Source of the DNA: Bolinopsis microptera
Taxonomy: Eukaryota; Ctenophora; Tentaculata; Lobata; Bolinopsidae
Direction of reading: 5' to 3'
NCBI RefSeq assembly: GCF_026151205.1
Contig: NC_087072.1
Location: forward strand, 1,321,375 to 1,385,374
DNA length: 64,000 nt
Part shown: positions 33,860 to 44,145 of the stretch, piece after piece
How the letters are laid out: the number at the start of each line of letters is the position of its first letter
How positions within the stretch are numbered: the first letter of the stretch is position 1
Translations under genes and position numbers: made by a program
The notes under the pieces: model-generated
What the model was told of the DNA's origin: nothing
Databases searched by the model: none
Seen by the model: the letters and a program-made list of their open reading frames with translations, nothing else

Positions 33860-34316
33860 CAGTGGCGTAACGTTGCCTGTTGGCGCCCCCCACCGAAAAT
33901 GCGCCTCCCTGTTGGCGCCCCCTCCCCTTTTGGCGCCCCTCCCTAAAATTGAACAAACTAGATGATTTAAGAGGATACGCCGGTAAAATCTCTAAAAAAG
34001 TTAGTACCTCGTTAAGTTTTTCAAAATTGTCCAACATTCAAACGAAGATTTTGCCCCCCCCCCCCCGCACAGCGGAGTCAGTGGGGCCCTTCATTACGCC
34101 ACTGGGCGCCCCTACCGAAAATTCGCCCCTGTTGACGCCCCTTACCCTTTTTGGTGTCCCTCCCTAAAATTGAACAAATTAGGTGATTTTAATAAATTAG
34201 GTGATTTTAGAGGATACGCCGCGCCAGTAAATTGTTGCTTTCTTGATTTTGCGCCCCCCTAAGATAGTCCCCCCCCCTGCACAGCGGGGTCAGCGGGGCC
34301 CTTTATTACGCCACTG
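33860..34316. mobile_element. hAT-like MITE, internally duplicated
   Basis: It starts CAGTGGCGTAA (33860) and ends TTACGCCACTG (34316), giving 11-bp inverted repeats with the hAT-type CAG...CTG ends. The flanking octamers AGGCTCTC and GTGCTCTC match at six of eight positions. A second internal end (TTACGCCACTG near 34095) and the repeated TTGGCGCCCC / CCCTAAAATTGAACAAA blocks show the body is present twice in tandem. Runs of C up to about 14 lie near 34054-34067 and 34271. No transposase. Confidence 0.75.
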
Positions 34317-35095
34317 GTGCTCTCTATGCTATGGCCTCAATGCAAAGGCAATATAGTTAAGGATGCCCTCTCTCACTGTGCCCTCAATATTCTATTTGAC
34401 GCCTTCATAAAACCAATCCTGCTTTATGGCTGTTAAGTTTTATGCCTCCACTCAAAAACCATGAGATACCTTTATATGACATTTAGCTAGTCCCCAGCAT
34501 ACCCTGAAGTACATTGCTGGGGCGAAAGCGGGCGCTCCCCCTATTCTTTAGCCTGAAAAGCCTGAAAACTTGCAATATATTACTTTTATAGTTGCCTTGA
34601 AAGAACTGAAAACAAACTACTCTGTGCTGCATTTCACGAGCAGATCATGCTGGGCTTCCCTTGGTATACCAACATCTCAATTCTCAAAGCTTCTCACCAA
34701 ATACAACTTCCCCCGCTCATCTTTCTCAAAATTTATGCTCACCACCCAAATCAGTCATAATACGAGGGAAGAATTCGTGAATGCCTGGAAATCTGCCAAG
34801 GCCTCCTTGCCAAAACTAGAATTCTATAATCTAATTAAACATGATTTTGAACGTGAGGCATATCTATGAATTATTAAAAGTACTACTGTGCCCTGCTCGG
34901 ATGCCTTCCGGAATAGCTTCTTTCATAGATCTATGCTGAAATGGAATAGTCTACCAGTATGTATCTGGTAGTCAGAGCGGATTTCTACTTTTAAGGCCAA
35001 ACTGATCAAGTACCTCTGGGCTGCCGATACAGTCTGTCCGTCCAATTTCATATCCGCTTGTCTTCTTTTTCTTCTATTAGTTGTGACAGAATTTT
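34317..35095 (+). pseudogene. degenerate non-LTR retrotransposon fragments
   Basis: A broken frame contains IKPILLYGC-like and FVNAWKSAKASLPKLEFYNLIK followed by HDFEREAYL (about 34770-34868), which resembles the region just before the C-terminus of the LINE at 27259-28085. From about 34900 a different fragment (NSFFHRSMLKWNSLPVCI...STFKAKL) matches the extreme C-terminus of CR1/jockey RT proteins. Two different old elements are therefore joined here. Confidence 0.6.
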
Positions 35096-35599
35096 AATGA
35101 ACAAAATCCTTATAATTATTTATGATATGTTTGATTTCTTGTTATTAAGTAAAACAAAATTTAAGTAAAACAAAATTTAAATTTTATTGCCATTACAATG
35201 AATAATGATATCATAATAAATATAAGTAGACATCCGATAATAAACTTGTTACATCCAGTACAACCCAAGATGTCAGCCGACGCGACTTACAAAAATAAAG
35301 AAAGCTAGCATGTTATGTTCATTGTTCATTGTTTGTCATTTTAAATTTGGTAGACGGCCCCAACGTTAATGTGGCTCTTGCTATGTGTTGGTTCAGCCGA
35401 ATTAATTATTATGTAATCAAGTTTATTTTTCTCTTTTAGTTAGTTGTCATCCGGCAAAACATTAAGCAACTTATATTGCAGTACCATTTATCAATTAGTA
35501 TATCAAAATATGTCATTGTAATTTTGCATGGCTGAAATGTAATGCTTGATTTATATATATATATATAAAAATTAATTGAATTTTCAAATTAAAAAAAAC
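35096..35599. other. no gene recognised; short AT runs
   Basis: TAAGTAAAACAAAATTTAA is duplicated near 35148-35178, and a TA microsatellite lies at 35553-35567. Nothing else was seen. Confidence 0.4.
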
Positions 35600-36000
35600 T
35601 TGATGTTCGAAAAAGTCTGACAAGGTTTCGTATCAGCTGCCACAACCTCTACATCGAATTTCGAAAGGGGTAGATACGAAAGCCCCCGGCCCCCTTGTAC
35701 CAAGAGAAGAATGTTGGTACACTTACTGCTTTTTCAGCAAAGGGCTCAAGCCTATTGAGGACGAAAGTCACGTATTAATTGACTGTTTGCTTAACTCCTC
35801 AGTTAGGGAGAAATTCAACTTCCATCCCCAAAACATCACTGACCTAGCCGGTCTGCTCTCCAACAAAACTCTAGACCCTACCAAATTTACTGCCACAGCA
35901 AGAGCAATCCATTCAATTTTCTCTGTGAACGAACAATATACAGCCTATTATAAGAGCCCAGATTCCCACTCAAATACTGGCAAGTGCATAATGCTATAGC
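35600..36000 (+). pseudogene. second copy of the LINE C-terminal region, interrupted by a retrotransposon
   Basis: Closely matches 27694-28085: DVRKSLTRFRISCHNLY, the C-x2-C knuckle region and HSNTGKCIML. A small insertion and a frameshift lie near 35660-35700. After 36000 the similarity stops. It resumes at 42383-42510 with the same 3' part found at 28146-28260, so the 6.4-kb element between them landed in this copy. Confidence 0.85.
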
Positions 36001-36387
36001 ATAGTATCATATATTTTTTTTTTTGTTGGGGACTGGCCCGTGGTACCAGCCAATGTTTACTCAAAAAATATATATAATATCAATGGTAATAAGAAATTCA
36101 TCCCCGTGGGGCACATGCATAAATATAAAATGTAAAGGAAATCTCAAACTATTCAATTTAGATTCTACCGGTAAAGTATGCAATGAAGGTTTATAATTTA
36201 AAGTTTTATTTTCCAATGGTTAATAGGTAAAGATAAGAAAAGTAAAACAAGACTGAGCACTTCAAAATTTGTAGAATTTGTAACTTGATTTGAAATCGCG
36301 GCGATAAAAAAGAATGTCCTATGTTGGCAGTGTAATTGATGAGATATGCGACGTTTATTGAGTGATGCATAAGTGTGTGCATATAAT

Positions 36388-39300
36388 CTAAGATGTAGAG
36401 ACAAGGTTATTATCGGCATTTTGGTTTATGTTACGCTTTGATTTTCTTAGTCCTGTTATACAATATAACATGAAATTAGGCCAATCGTCTTCGATGTTTT
36501 CATTTTGCTGATCGATGAGCATAGTTTTTATACAAGTTTTGTAAATGTTCAGGTTAAATAGACTAGGCGGGGAAGTTGCTGCAACATTATATCGGTTTAT
36601 TGCTAATAATGGACCTTTAAAAAATACTGAGTTGTTGTAAGGGTGTTGACCATACTTTTCTGACCATTGTGTAGTGAGAATAGAATCCAGGTTAGTATTA
36701 AATAATGGTGCACTTTTGGGAATTGTTTTCTTGAGAGACAATGGTACTAGATTAGGAAAGTTTTTCAATTTATGCATTAAAATGAGTGCGTTCTTTACAA
36801 TGATACTGTGTACTGTCAATATTTTATGTGAATAAAAGCCAGACTTGGTACTTGCTGGGGGGATACCGTCCTTGTACCAGTAATTGACGAAACCAGGTAA
36901 TACTGCTCGAAGGCCCATTTTCTGTTTTACAAAAAGCGATTCAATATGAGACTTGGCAGCAAAACCCCATACAAGGCTGCAATAATTAAGGTGTGACTGC
37001 ACAAAACTTTGATAAATTTGAAGACGTGCTTCGAGAGGCAGATATTTTTTAAGTTTGTACATGACTCCTATGTATCTGGACATTTTCATTTTCATGGCAG
37101 AAATATGATGGGACCAGTTTAGTTTATCATCTATTATAACTCCTAAAAAACGGGCTTCTGTTTTTCTCTCAATTGTGACACCAGAAATTGCCACATCACG
37201 ATAATTAAGATTTCTTTGTCGAGAGAAGATCATATAATTTGTTTTCTTAAGGTTGAGAGCTAAACCATTATTATCTACCCATTTAACTAAAGCATCGCTA
37301 AGAGTTATTAGTTTATCGTAAACTTCATTAAGATTTTCTCCTATCAGGAAGATGTTGGCATCATCTGCGTACATAATGAAATTTGCTATATCTGATATTT
37401 GAGGTAGGTCGTTTATGTAGATTATAAAAAGTAAAGGTCCTAATATTGACCCTTGAGGCACGCCGTATAAAATTTGGTTGGTTGAAGATTTTGACGAGCC
37501 AATTGATACAAACTGTTTCCTGTTAGTGAGATATGACTTAAACCAGTTTAAGGCTTGACCCCTTATGCCGTAATGGTCCAGCTTGCGCAAGAGTATGGAA
37601 TGATCCACAAGGTCGAAAGCTTTGCTGAAGTCGATTAAAAGAAGTAAAGTTACCTGCTTTTTAGACATTGAATTAAGAATGGTGTCTTTTGCGTTGAGAA
37701 GAGCATGTTCACAAGACCTACCCGGGCGAAAACCGTATTGGTTTTCACATAGTATGCTGTATTTATCTAAAAAACTTATAACTCGGTTATGCATAAGCTT
37801 TTCAAATACTTTAGAGAAAGAAGCAAGAAGAGATATTGGCCTGTAATTTTTTATGTCAGATTTAGATCCACCTTTGTGAATTGGGACCACCTTCGCTTCT
37901 TTCAAAGCCTGTGGAAAGATCCCCTGTTCAAAAGAACTGTTGACAACGTGGGCTAGTACACTAGTAAAACTGGGACAGCTGTTAGCGATTTTTAGAGGTT
38001 CAATTTTAGTGTCTAGTGTGGCTTTATTCTTAAGCAGGTTTATGACGTCCTGAATTTCTGTGGCAGTGACTGGCTTTAAGTAAATACTACTTGGAGTGGC
38101 GTTGCGAAGTGTGCTATGGGTTCCACCAGGATCAAAAGTGGTCCTACTACTAATTTCAGACTTAATTTTAGGAGCGATGTTTGAGAAGTAATCGTTAAAT
38201 TTTTCTGCTACAGCTGCCGGAGTGCTGATTGAGCCGTCTTCGTCAGTCAGTTTAATTGAAGTAGGTTTAGATTTTTTCCTATTAAGAAGACTGTTTATCA
38301 TTTGCCACTGCTTCTTAGAATTTTCTTTGTTTTGCTCAAAAAATTTTTTGAAGTGCTTGTTTTTAGCTTTATCGATGTGTTTATTACAAAACTTCTTCAG
38401 ACGGTCATATTTACTGCGGTTACTATCAGATGGTTCCTTAACAAAATCATAATATGACTCATTTTTACGTTCTATAGCTTCTTCGAGCCAGGGCAGCATC
38501 CATGGTTTCGGATTAACACGTTCATTTTGTCTTCGTGATTGTCTTTTTGTGGGATAGGCAGACTCGTAAATCTTATTATAAGCCGTATTTAAATTATTGA
38601 ACTGTTCGTTGGCATCATTGGTATTGTTAAAAATTTCTGACCAACTTTCATCTGTAATTAAGTCTCTGAATTTTTGATTGTTGGTGTCGTTAAATCTACG
38701 TGTTTCAGTTTGAGATACATTTTGTGAGTTAGACGCAGAGCGGTAGCTGCTGGTTGGCGTGTTATCAAGATTTATTGTAGTGACTATTGCTAAGTGATCA
38801 GACATATCTGTCGTTAAGACGTTACAGCTTATTGTATCCTCAAGATTGTTTGTGTAGATGTGGTCAATAAGCGTGGCACTATGGTCCGTTAGGCGAGTTG
38901 GGCGTGATACAATTTGAATAAAACCGTAAGAGGACGCAATATCTATAATGTTCTGACATGCTTGGTCGCTGCTGTGCTTCAGTAAATCAAGGTTGAAATC
39001 TCCATGAAGCGTCATATGTTTACGGGTGTGTCTCCCTAGGTTGTGCAGCGTATTTTTGAAAATTTCTAGAAACGCTTCAGGTCTCCTAGCGGGAGAACGG
39101 TAAACATTGCCAATTATTTTCGTTCTGTTGTATCCTTTGCACTGATGGAGCTTGATAAATTGGAATTCGCCACTAGTATTAGTTGGTTCAGGGTTTGGAG
39201 TGAAAATATCAATTTTATCATAATCGACTACACGTTTGTGTACATAAGTGGCTAGCCCCCCACCTTTTCCAGATGGGCGAATTGGATCCTGGATAAATGG

Positions 39301-39861
39301 TTCATGAAATCCATCTAAGGTAACGTCGTTTATTCCGTTCGGTAATTTCCCTAAAGTGCAATTAGTTTCGTTAAAACACAATATATCATACTTATCATAA
39401 GTCTCAATATCATCACGTAGTTGATCTATATTCTTAATAAGGGATCTTATGTTCATAGAAAATGTTTTAAGTTGAGAGCAGGTAGATTTTTTCACGTTAC
39501 GTTGTTGTTTATACTGACAACTAGTTAGGAAAGATGAAATATTGCTCCAAGTTGAATCTTGATGCTCTTCGTTGGTCATGGCGTCGCCAATAAGATTAAA
39601 TCGACTATTCTGATCGTACGGATTAAATATGTCACTATTAAGTTTACTGTAGTCGTCATAGATTTCATAGTAGGTTGCGTGAAATCCAGGAATGATACTT
39701 TCACAGCAACTCGTACAGCCTAGATTATCCTTAAAACATTTGACATGGACATTACTTTGACACCATGAGCATGTGCGAATATTTCTAATAGAGTAACACC
39801 AGCCGCTGCAGCTTGAACATTTGATCTTTACTTTGTTTTCAGATGTAACAGTGGGTTCCAT
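36388..39861 (-). CDS. retrotransposon ORF2: zinc-binding N-terminus, AP-like endonuclease, reverse transcriptase
   Basis: The 1157-aa product nicks target DNA and reverse-transcribes element RNA. Residues 14-53 form a cysteine/histidine cluster (CSSC, CSWC, HVKCF, CTSC) resembling a degenerate PHD or treble-clef zinc module; its function is unknown. The endonuclease follows: N137 in SMNIRS, E165 in CFNETN, GDFN at 287-290 and SDH at 354-356. The RT has NYRPISLLA, YGFRPGRSCEHA, LIDFSKAFD (about 742-750), GVPQGSILGP (800-809) and YADD at 831-834. The thumb FLGVIIDDKLNWSHHI and SHLNYCSLVWG complete it. All catalytic residues I can check are present and there is no stop. The C-terminal tail continues about 250 residues past the RT. 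The ATG at 39861 lies directly before the zinc module and is the natural start. Confidence 0.93.
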   Translation of the reverse strand: MEPTVTSENKVKIKCSSCSGWCYSIRNIRTCSWCQSNVHVKCFKDNLGCTSCCESIIPGFHATYYEIYDDYSKLNSDIFNPYDQNSRFNLIGDAMTNEEHQDSTWSNISSFLTSCQYKQQRNVKKSTCSQLKTFSMNIRSLIKNIDQLRDDIETYDKYDILCFNETNCTLGKLPNGINDVTLDGFHEPFIQDPIRPSGKGGGLATYVHKRVVDYDKIDIFTPNPEPTNTSGEFQFIKLHQCKGYNRTKIIGNVYRSPARRPEAFLEIFKNTLHNLGRHTRKHMTLHGDFNLDLLKHSSDQACQNIIDIASSYGFIQIVSRPTRLTDHSATLIDHIYTNNLEDTISCNVLTTDMSDHLAIVTTINLDNTPTSSYRSASNSQNVSQTETRRFNDTNNQKFRDLITDESWSEIFNNTNDANEQFNNLNTAYNKIYESAYPTKRQSRRQNERVNPKPWMLPWLEEAIERKNESYYDFVKEPSDSNRSKYDRLKKFCNKHIDKAKNKHFKKFFEQNKENSKKQWQMINSLLNRKKSKPTSIKLTDEDGSISTPAAVAEKFNDYFSNIAPKIKSEISSRTTFDPGGTHSTLRNATPSSIYLKPVTATEIQDVINLLKNKATLDTKIEPLKIANSCPSFTSVLAHVVNSSFEQGIFPQALKEAKVVPIHKGGSKSDIKNYRPISLLASFSKVFEKLMHNRVISFLDKYSILCENQYGFRPGRSCEHALLNAKDTILNSMSKKQVTLLLLIDFSKAFDLVDHSILLRKLDHYGIRGQALNWFKSYLTNRKQFVSIGSSKSSTNQILYGVPQGSILGPLLFIIYINDLPQISDIANFIMYADDANIFLIGENLNEVYDKLITLSDALVKWVDNNGLALNLKKTNYMIFSRQRNLNYRDVAISGVTIERKTEARFLGVIIDDKLNWSHHISAMKMKMSRYIGVMYKLKKYLPLEARLQIYQSFVQSHLNYCSLVWGFAAKSHIESLFVKQKMGLRAVLPGFVNYWYKDGIPPASTKSGFYSHKILTVHSIIVKNALILMHKLKNFPNLVPLSLKKTIPKSAPLFNTNLDSILTTQWSEKYGQHPYNNSVFFKGPLLAINRYNVAATSPPSLFNLNIYKTCIKTMLIDQQNENIEDDWPNFMLYCITGLRKSKRNINQNADNNLVSTS

Positions 39862-40490
39862 TTATAACTAAATATTATGATTATGTTACTGATAGTATAT
39901 ACAACTATAGTTCAAATCAGATTCTTTCACGAGAACCGGAGGTCCTGTATGCTACAGAATCGTGATATGATTTAAAAGTAAATTATATTAAAATCGGATA
40001 ATTAAGTGAAATAAAGTGTCTTTATCTAGGGCCTTATCAGTATGATTTAAGTAACTGATTTGGCTAAAAAATAGAAATCGAATAAAGTGGTTGCTTTTGT
40101 GTTGTGTAGTTTTGTGAGGTGTTATTTGTATTTGATTTGTTTGTAGCGTTTACGTAATAAGGGACTATCGCACTGAACTTGAGTAATACTGAAGAGAACG
40201 CACTTGATTATTTATAGATTTGTATGTGAATTTTGAATGTTGTATAGAGTTATGAAATCTCATTGATTTAGGATGATACAGATTTGTAGAGTAAAATGTT
40301 TTGTGTGCGATCGGGTGATAAGAGATACTGATAATGGATGAACTTATCAGATAATGAGAAATATTCCACCAATCAGATCATTTCATTATATGATCTATCT
40401 TGGTAACGATCTGTTAAAGGTGGACTGGAAGTTGAGAAAAAATTGAATCGTATTTTTTAATCAAAATGGTATCAATGATTTGTAAAGCGC
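39862..40490 (-). other. inter-ORF spacer of the retrotransposon
   Basis: 629 bp without an ORF between ORF1 and ORF2. This is unusually long for tightly spaced CR1-type ORFs. It could hold an internal promoter, splice site or ribosome entry signal; no specific motif was recognised. Confidence 0.5.
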
Positions 40491-42260
40491 TCAGCTTCGG
40501 TTATATCTGGAGAGACTGTTAGGCTTGTGGTGATAGAGCCACTCACAGTTCCTGTGACGTCTCTGTTCAGATCCACATAACTTGCCAACGCAGTTAACAA
40601 GTTCATGTGCCATTACCCTTTGCACCTCGTGATATAAGTGGATGCCATGTCTGTCGTTGCAGTCCCATACGTAGTATGAGTTAACACGCTTGATCACGGC
40701 ATGGGCATCGAAAAAACTCAGATTTGGAATATCCTTAGCCAGGTTCAACATTATGATATTAAAAGCGTCAATCTCTGCATTCAACCAGTTAAATTTAGTC
40801 ATAGATAAAGCACAAAACATAAACTCGGTATTCTTGTTATTGTTACAAGAGTCTATAAAACGGGGACAGAAATTGTCCGCAAGACTCCTGGCCGACTGCC
40901 CATACCTAGCTAGGTCATTAATGCCGCAGGAAAGTACGACTGCTTTAGAATGTTTGAACTCATGTTGATGTTCCAGTGAGTTCACTAGTTGATAGTTAAG
41001 GCGCTTTTGACATCGGTGGCCAGGTATCTGGTCGAACAGCCATTCTGGTGTTTCTCGGTGTATTGAGTCGTGAATGAAGAGGACTCTGGAGTGACGGGAC
41101 GTTGGTGACTGTATCTGTGTAGGTGGTGCAACAGGCGGTACCCGAGTAGGGGCTGCAGGTGCTGGCAAGGCCGTGGGATCAGGCTGTTTCAACTTGCGAA
41201 GAGTGAACGAGATTCGTGGCTGCCTTAACATAGGATCACGTTCAATGCCGTGCTGCCAGTGGTTCTGATCAGATCGAGACATTGCAAAGACAGAGCCGTG
41301 CTCAAGCGGGATGTTATGCTCAACGAAAGGGCCTGTCGACGTTGACATTCTCATAATTCTGGTAGAGCCAAATGATGCAGTGTAAATCAGACTATCTTCT
41401 ACAATGCTAGATTCGCTGTCACTATGCAATGGAATACCAACTGACCCGTCCTTATAGTAAGTACAGAGGCAGGTGTAGTTCGTGGGTGTAATGTCAGGAT
41501 CGGATTTATGCAAACAATCAAAAATGCGCTGTAGGACAGGTGGCAAGGGCTTATCATGGGTTGCACGGTGGTTGGTTCTGCCATAACTGTAAGGTACCAA
41601 GCCAAAATATGACGTTGAACGGCCCCCCGGGTGTTTCATGTTAAAGTCAAGCTCGCGGTAGATTTCATCAAAAGAAAGTTCACCAAAGTCACAGTCCAAA
41701 AATCTTACCGGAGGTGGTGGGTTAGGTATACTTTCTACTTCACCGGAAGGGGAGAGAGTCTGTGGAGAACTACTGCTAGCTGCTTCAACGATGAGAGAGG
41801 TCTGCTTCCTGGACTCTTCAGAGACTTCCTGGATCACAGTGCAGGCTCGTTCCGTGATGCTGTTGACCGCCTTCTCAACCTCTTCATTAACGGTACATGA
41901 AATGAGTTTTAGACTCGCAGTTAATTTGTTCATTGTCTCGTCAGCGTCTAGGGCACATTGGCCTAATAAATGTTTCCGTAAAAAAGAAATTTTGTTGTCC
42001 GTTGTGCTTGCTTTAGTAGCACTTTTCGAAAGGAGGCGGAGTCTTTCGAACTCAAAATCTAAATCGGGAGCAGGCAGTAAGCTTAACAAGTGAAGGCATG
42101 TTGTTGCTGCAAACGTGTAATTCCCTGACACCCCAAGCCCCAACATACCGATAGGAGGTGCTTCTGAGTCAGCGATTGACTCAGAAGCAGCTTTAGAAGC
42201 TAGTTTCTTCCTCTGGGATGATGTAGGTGTAGAGGTATTAGGTGTAGAATTTCGTCGCAT
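40491..42260 (-). CDS. retrotransposon ORF1: AlkB-like 2OG-Fe(II) dioxygenase fused to an SGNH hydrolase-like domain
   Basis: 589 aa. Residues 1-190 are low-complexity and helical, probably for oligomerisation. Residues about 205-358 match the AlkB fold of ALKBH2/3 type: the substrate-side FGLVPYSYGR motif (219-228) and the iron ligands H279-x-D281 in GIPLHSDSE. The strand TASFGSTR and the GSVFAMSRSDQNHWQHGIE segment with the third ligand H337 follow. R349-x5-R355 (RISFTLR) serves 2-oxoglutarate and substrate binding. A proline-rich linker follows (360-390). Residues about 391-565 are SGNH-like: LFIHDSI (397-399 in place of GDS), GIND (446-449) and D536-x-H538 in NDRHGIHLYH. SGNH domains are established in CR1-type ORF1s. 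AlkB demethylates or repairs alkylated nucleic acid in cells and in some plant RNA viruses. Repair of the element's RNA is my inference. Confidence 0.88.
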   Translation of the reverse strand: MRRNSTPNTSTPTSSQRKKLASKAASESIADSEAPPIGMLGLGVSGNYTFAATTCLHLLSLLPAPDLDFEFERLRLLSKSATKASTTDNKISFLRKHLLGQCALDADETMNKLTASLKLISCTVNEEVEKAVNSITERACTVIQEVSEESRKQTSLIVEAASSSSPQTLSPSGEVESIPNPPPPVRFLDCDFGELSFDEIYRELDFNMKHPGGRSTSYFGLVPYSYGRTNHRATHDKPLPPVLQRIFDCLHKSDPDITPTNYTCLCTYYKDGSVGIPLHSDSESSIVEDSLIYTASFGSTRIMRMSTSTGPFVEHNIPLEHGSVFAMSRSDQNHWQHGIERDPMLRQPRISFTLRKLKQPDPTALPAPAAPTRVPPVAPPTQIQSPTSRHSRVLFIHDSIHRETPEWLFDQIPGHRCQKRLNYQLVNSLEHQHEFKHSKAVVLSCGINDLARYGQSARSLADNFCPRFIDSCNNNKNTEFMFCALSMTKFNWLNAEIDAFNIIMLNLAKDIPNLSFFDAHAVIKRVNSYYVWDCNDRHGIHLYHEVQRVMAHELVNCVGKLCGSEQRRHRNCEWLYHHKPNSLSRYNRS

Positions 42261-42382
42261 GATCAGTATAAATCACAAGCTCAGTGCGATAAGAAAAGGT
42301 AGATTACAGAGGAAAAATATTGATGCGTAATGAAAGTAGTAAAATGATAAGTGAAAATGCGTAATGAAAGTAGTAAAATGAT
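42261..42382 (-). promoter_or_regulatory. 5' UTR of the full-length element with a tandem repeat
   Basis: The ~32-bp phrase containing GCGTAATGAAAGTAGTAAAA occurs twice in direct tandem (about 42327-42348 and 42359-42381) at the element's extreme 5' end. Tandem 5' units often carry the internal promoter of LINEs, but no promoter motif can be named here. Confidence 0.45.
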
Positions 42383-42510
42383 ATAACATTTCTAAATTAT
42401 CCCTACACATTTGTAAATAATTAGAATTGTGTAACTTAAATTATTTCAGAATTACAACTACTGTGTACTCAATAAAGTAATTATCACTTTTGTACCCTAT
42501 CCTTGTATCC
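42383..42510 (+). repeat. continuation of the interrupted LINE repeat
   Basis: Nearly identical to 28146-28260. It resumes the repeat broken off at 36000. Confidence 0.8.
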
Positions 42511-42870
42511 TTGAAACCTACACCCTGTCCCCCATCAGGGTTCGCAGTTCCTCTTTAAAGTTTGTCCCAACTTCTCTCAGTAACATAGACAAATAGCTTT
42601 GGCTCAGTCGGCCTTGCTGTGCTCTACCATGCATTGGTTCGCATAAGACTAAATCACTGGCAAGCAGGATGCCTGATGCAGTGTCCCGCCATTTTTAATC
42701 TCATGCTCCGTAACTTGTTTGACAGCTTAGGTAGGCTACCATACAAAGTAACATTGCTGACCTTGTCCTTTAAAGGTCAGCAAACTTTTCTCTTGAGCCT
42801 TTGTCAGGGTTTCTGAACTGTAGAGTAGTACCGATTTGCAAGCCACAATTTAATATTCGTTAATTATAAA
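42511..42870. other. no gene recognised
   Basis: A frame at 42619-42816 shows no domain I can name. Confidence 0.4.
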
Positions 42871-44145
42871 GGGTGGCCCAAAAGTAACTGCCCACATGCA
42901 ACCCTTTAATTACTCACGTAATTCTTCTTAAAATTGCACAGAAATTTCAGAGATTATAGATATGGGTAAAACTTAGATTACCTGAAAGTTTCGTCAAATT
43001 TAATTAATTACAGTGGGTGTGGCACGCCAATCCCTCTTTTTCGCTATTGTCACCATAAAGTGATAACGATTTCAGCTAGGAACTTCAAAGTTTCTAGACA
43101 CATTTGAGATTACTGATTGGGTGACGAAATCACTGATTATGTGCCAAGATCACATATCTGCAATATCTTAAAAGGGTCATAACTCGGTTAAATTGTGAAC
43201 AACCAACTTGAAATTTTGGGAAAGCACTTCAATTATCAAGCCAAATGTGTCTAGAGACTTTGAAGTTCCTAGCTGATAGCGTTCTTACTTTATAATTACT
43301 AGCAGGAAAATAATTATTACCTAGTATTTAATTCGCGTTTTTGACACCACTTGGGGGTCCAAATTTTGGGCTCTAAAACCATTATTCCTTGGCCAATTTT
43401 TTATTTTTTCATGCTGATTCGGAGGCCATTAAAGCATTTGACCCAGTTAAAAAAGTTTCAGTTGTATATCTTTTACGGTTTTTGCGGAAAGTCGCGTTAA
43501 AGTTGATGCCGTGGTGTAAGTAAAATGGTACGGATATACACGCTAACACCTTACTCTTGATCAGATTGGGTGACGAGATCACTGATTGAGTGCAGAGATC
43601 ACTGACTGAGTGCTCGGATCACGTATCCGATGAATTTTGAAATGGTCATAACTCAGCCAAATTTTGAACAATGAACTTGAAACTTTGGGAAAGGTTTTAA
43701 ATTATCAAGCCAAATGTGTGCAAAAAATTTGGAGTTCTTAGCTTAAAGCGTTCTCATTTTATGAAGACAATAGTGAAAAAGAGGGAGTGTCACGCCACGC
43801 CCACTGTAATTGGGCGTGGCTTACGAAACTTTCAGGAAATCTAAGTTTGACCCATATCTATAATCTCTGAAATTTTGGTGCAATTTGGAGACTAATTACG
43901 TGAGTTATTAAGAGGTTGCGTGTGGGTAGTCACTTATGGGCCACCCTGTAGTAAGATGGTAACAATAGTGAAAAAGAGGGAGTGGTGTGCCACACCTAAT
44001 GTAATTAATTAGATTTTACGAAACTTTCAGGAAATTTAAGTTTAACCCATATCTGTAATCTCTGAAATTTCTATGCAATTCTAAGAAGAATTACGTGAGT
44101 TATTAAAGGGTTGCGTGTGGGCAGTTACTTCTTGATCACCCTGTA
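42871..44145. mobile_element. foldback/MITE cluster with long inverted arms (mariner-like ends), just upstream of AK7
   Basis: The left arm starts GGGTGGCCCAAAAGTAACTG (42871). An inverted right arm ends GGGCCACCCTGTA at 43950, and a second right arm (43963-44145) ends ATCACCCTGTA. The arms are homologous for about 190 bp (AATTTCAGAGATTATAGATA and CCTCTTTTTC blocks). Inside, about 43105-43305 and 43560-43765 are direct repeats (GGGTGACGAAATCACTGATT; AATTATCAAGCCAAATGTGT). ACAGGGTG...-type ends next to TA are mariner-like. There is no transposase. AK7's ATG lies 144 bp after the second right arm. Confidence 0.75.

Larger units (their letters stand above)
36012..42382 (-). mobile_element. full-length non-LTR retrotransposon with AlkB/SGNH ORF1 and endonuclease/RT ORF2
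   Basis: On the minus strand the element runs from about 42382 (5') to a 12-base poly-A at 36026-36015 (3'). It interrupts an older LINE repeat whose halves lie on either side. Order: 5' UTR of about 120 bp with a tandem GTAATGAAAGTAGTAAAATG pair, ORF1 (40491-42260), a 630-bp spacer (39862-40490), ORF2 (36388-39861), and a 3' UTR of about 360 bp. Both ORFs are uninterrupted and motif-complete, so it may be a recent, possibly competent copy. The flanks TATATGAT and TATATCAT next to the ends could be an imperfect target duplication. About 55 bp of the target repeat present in the 28-kb copy is missing at the site. Confidence 0.88.
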
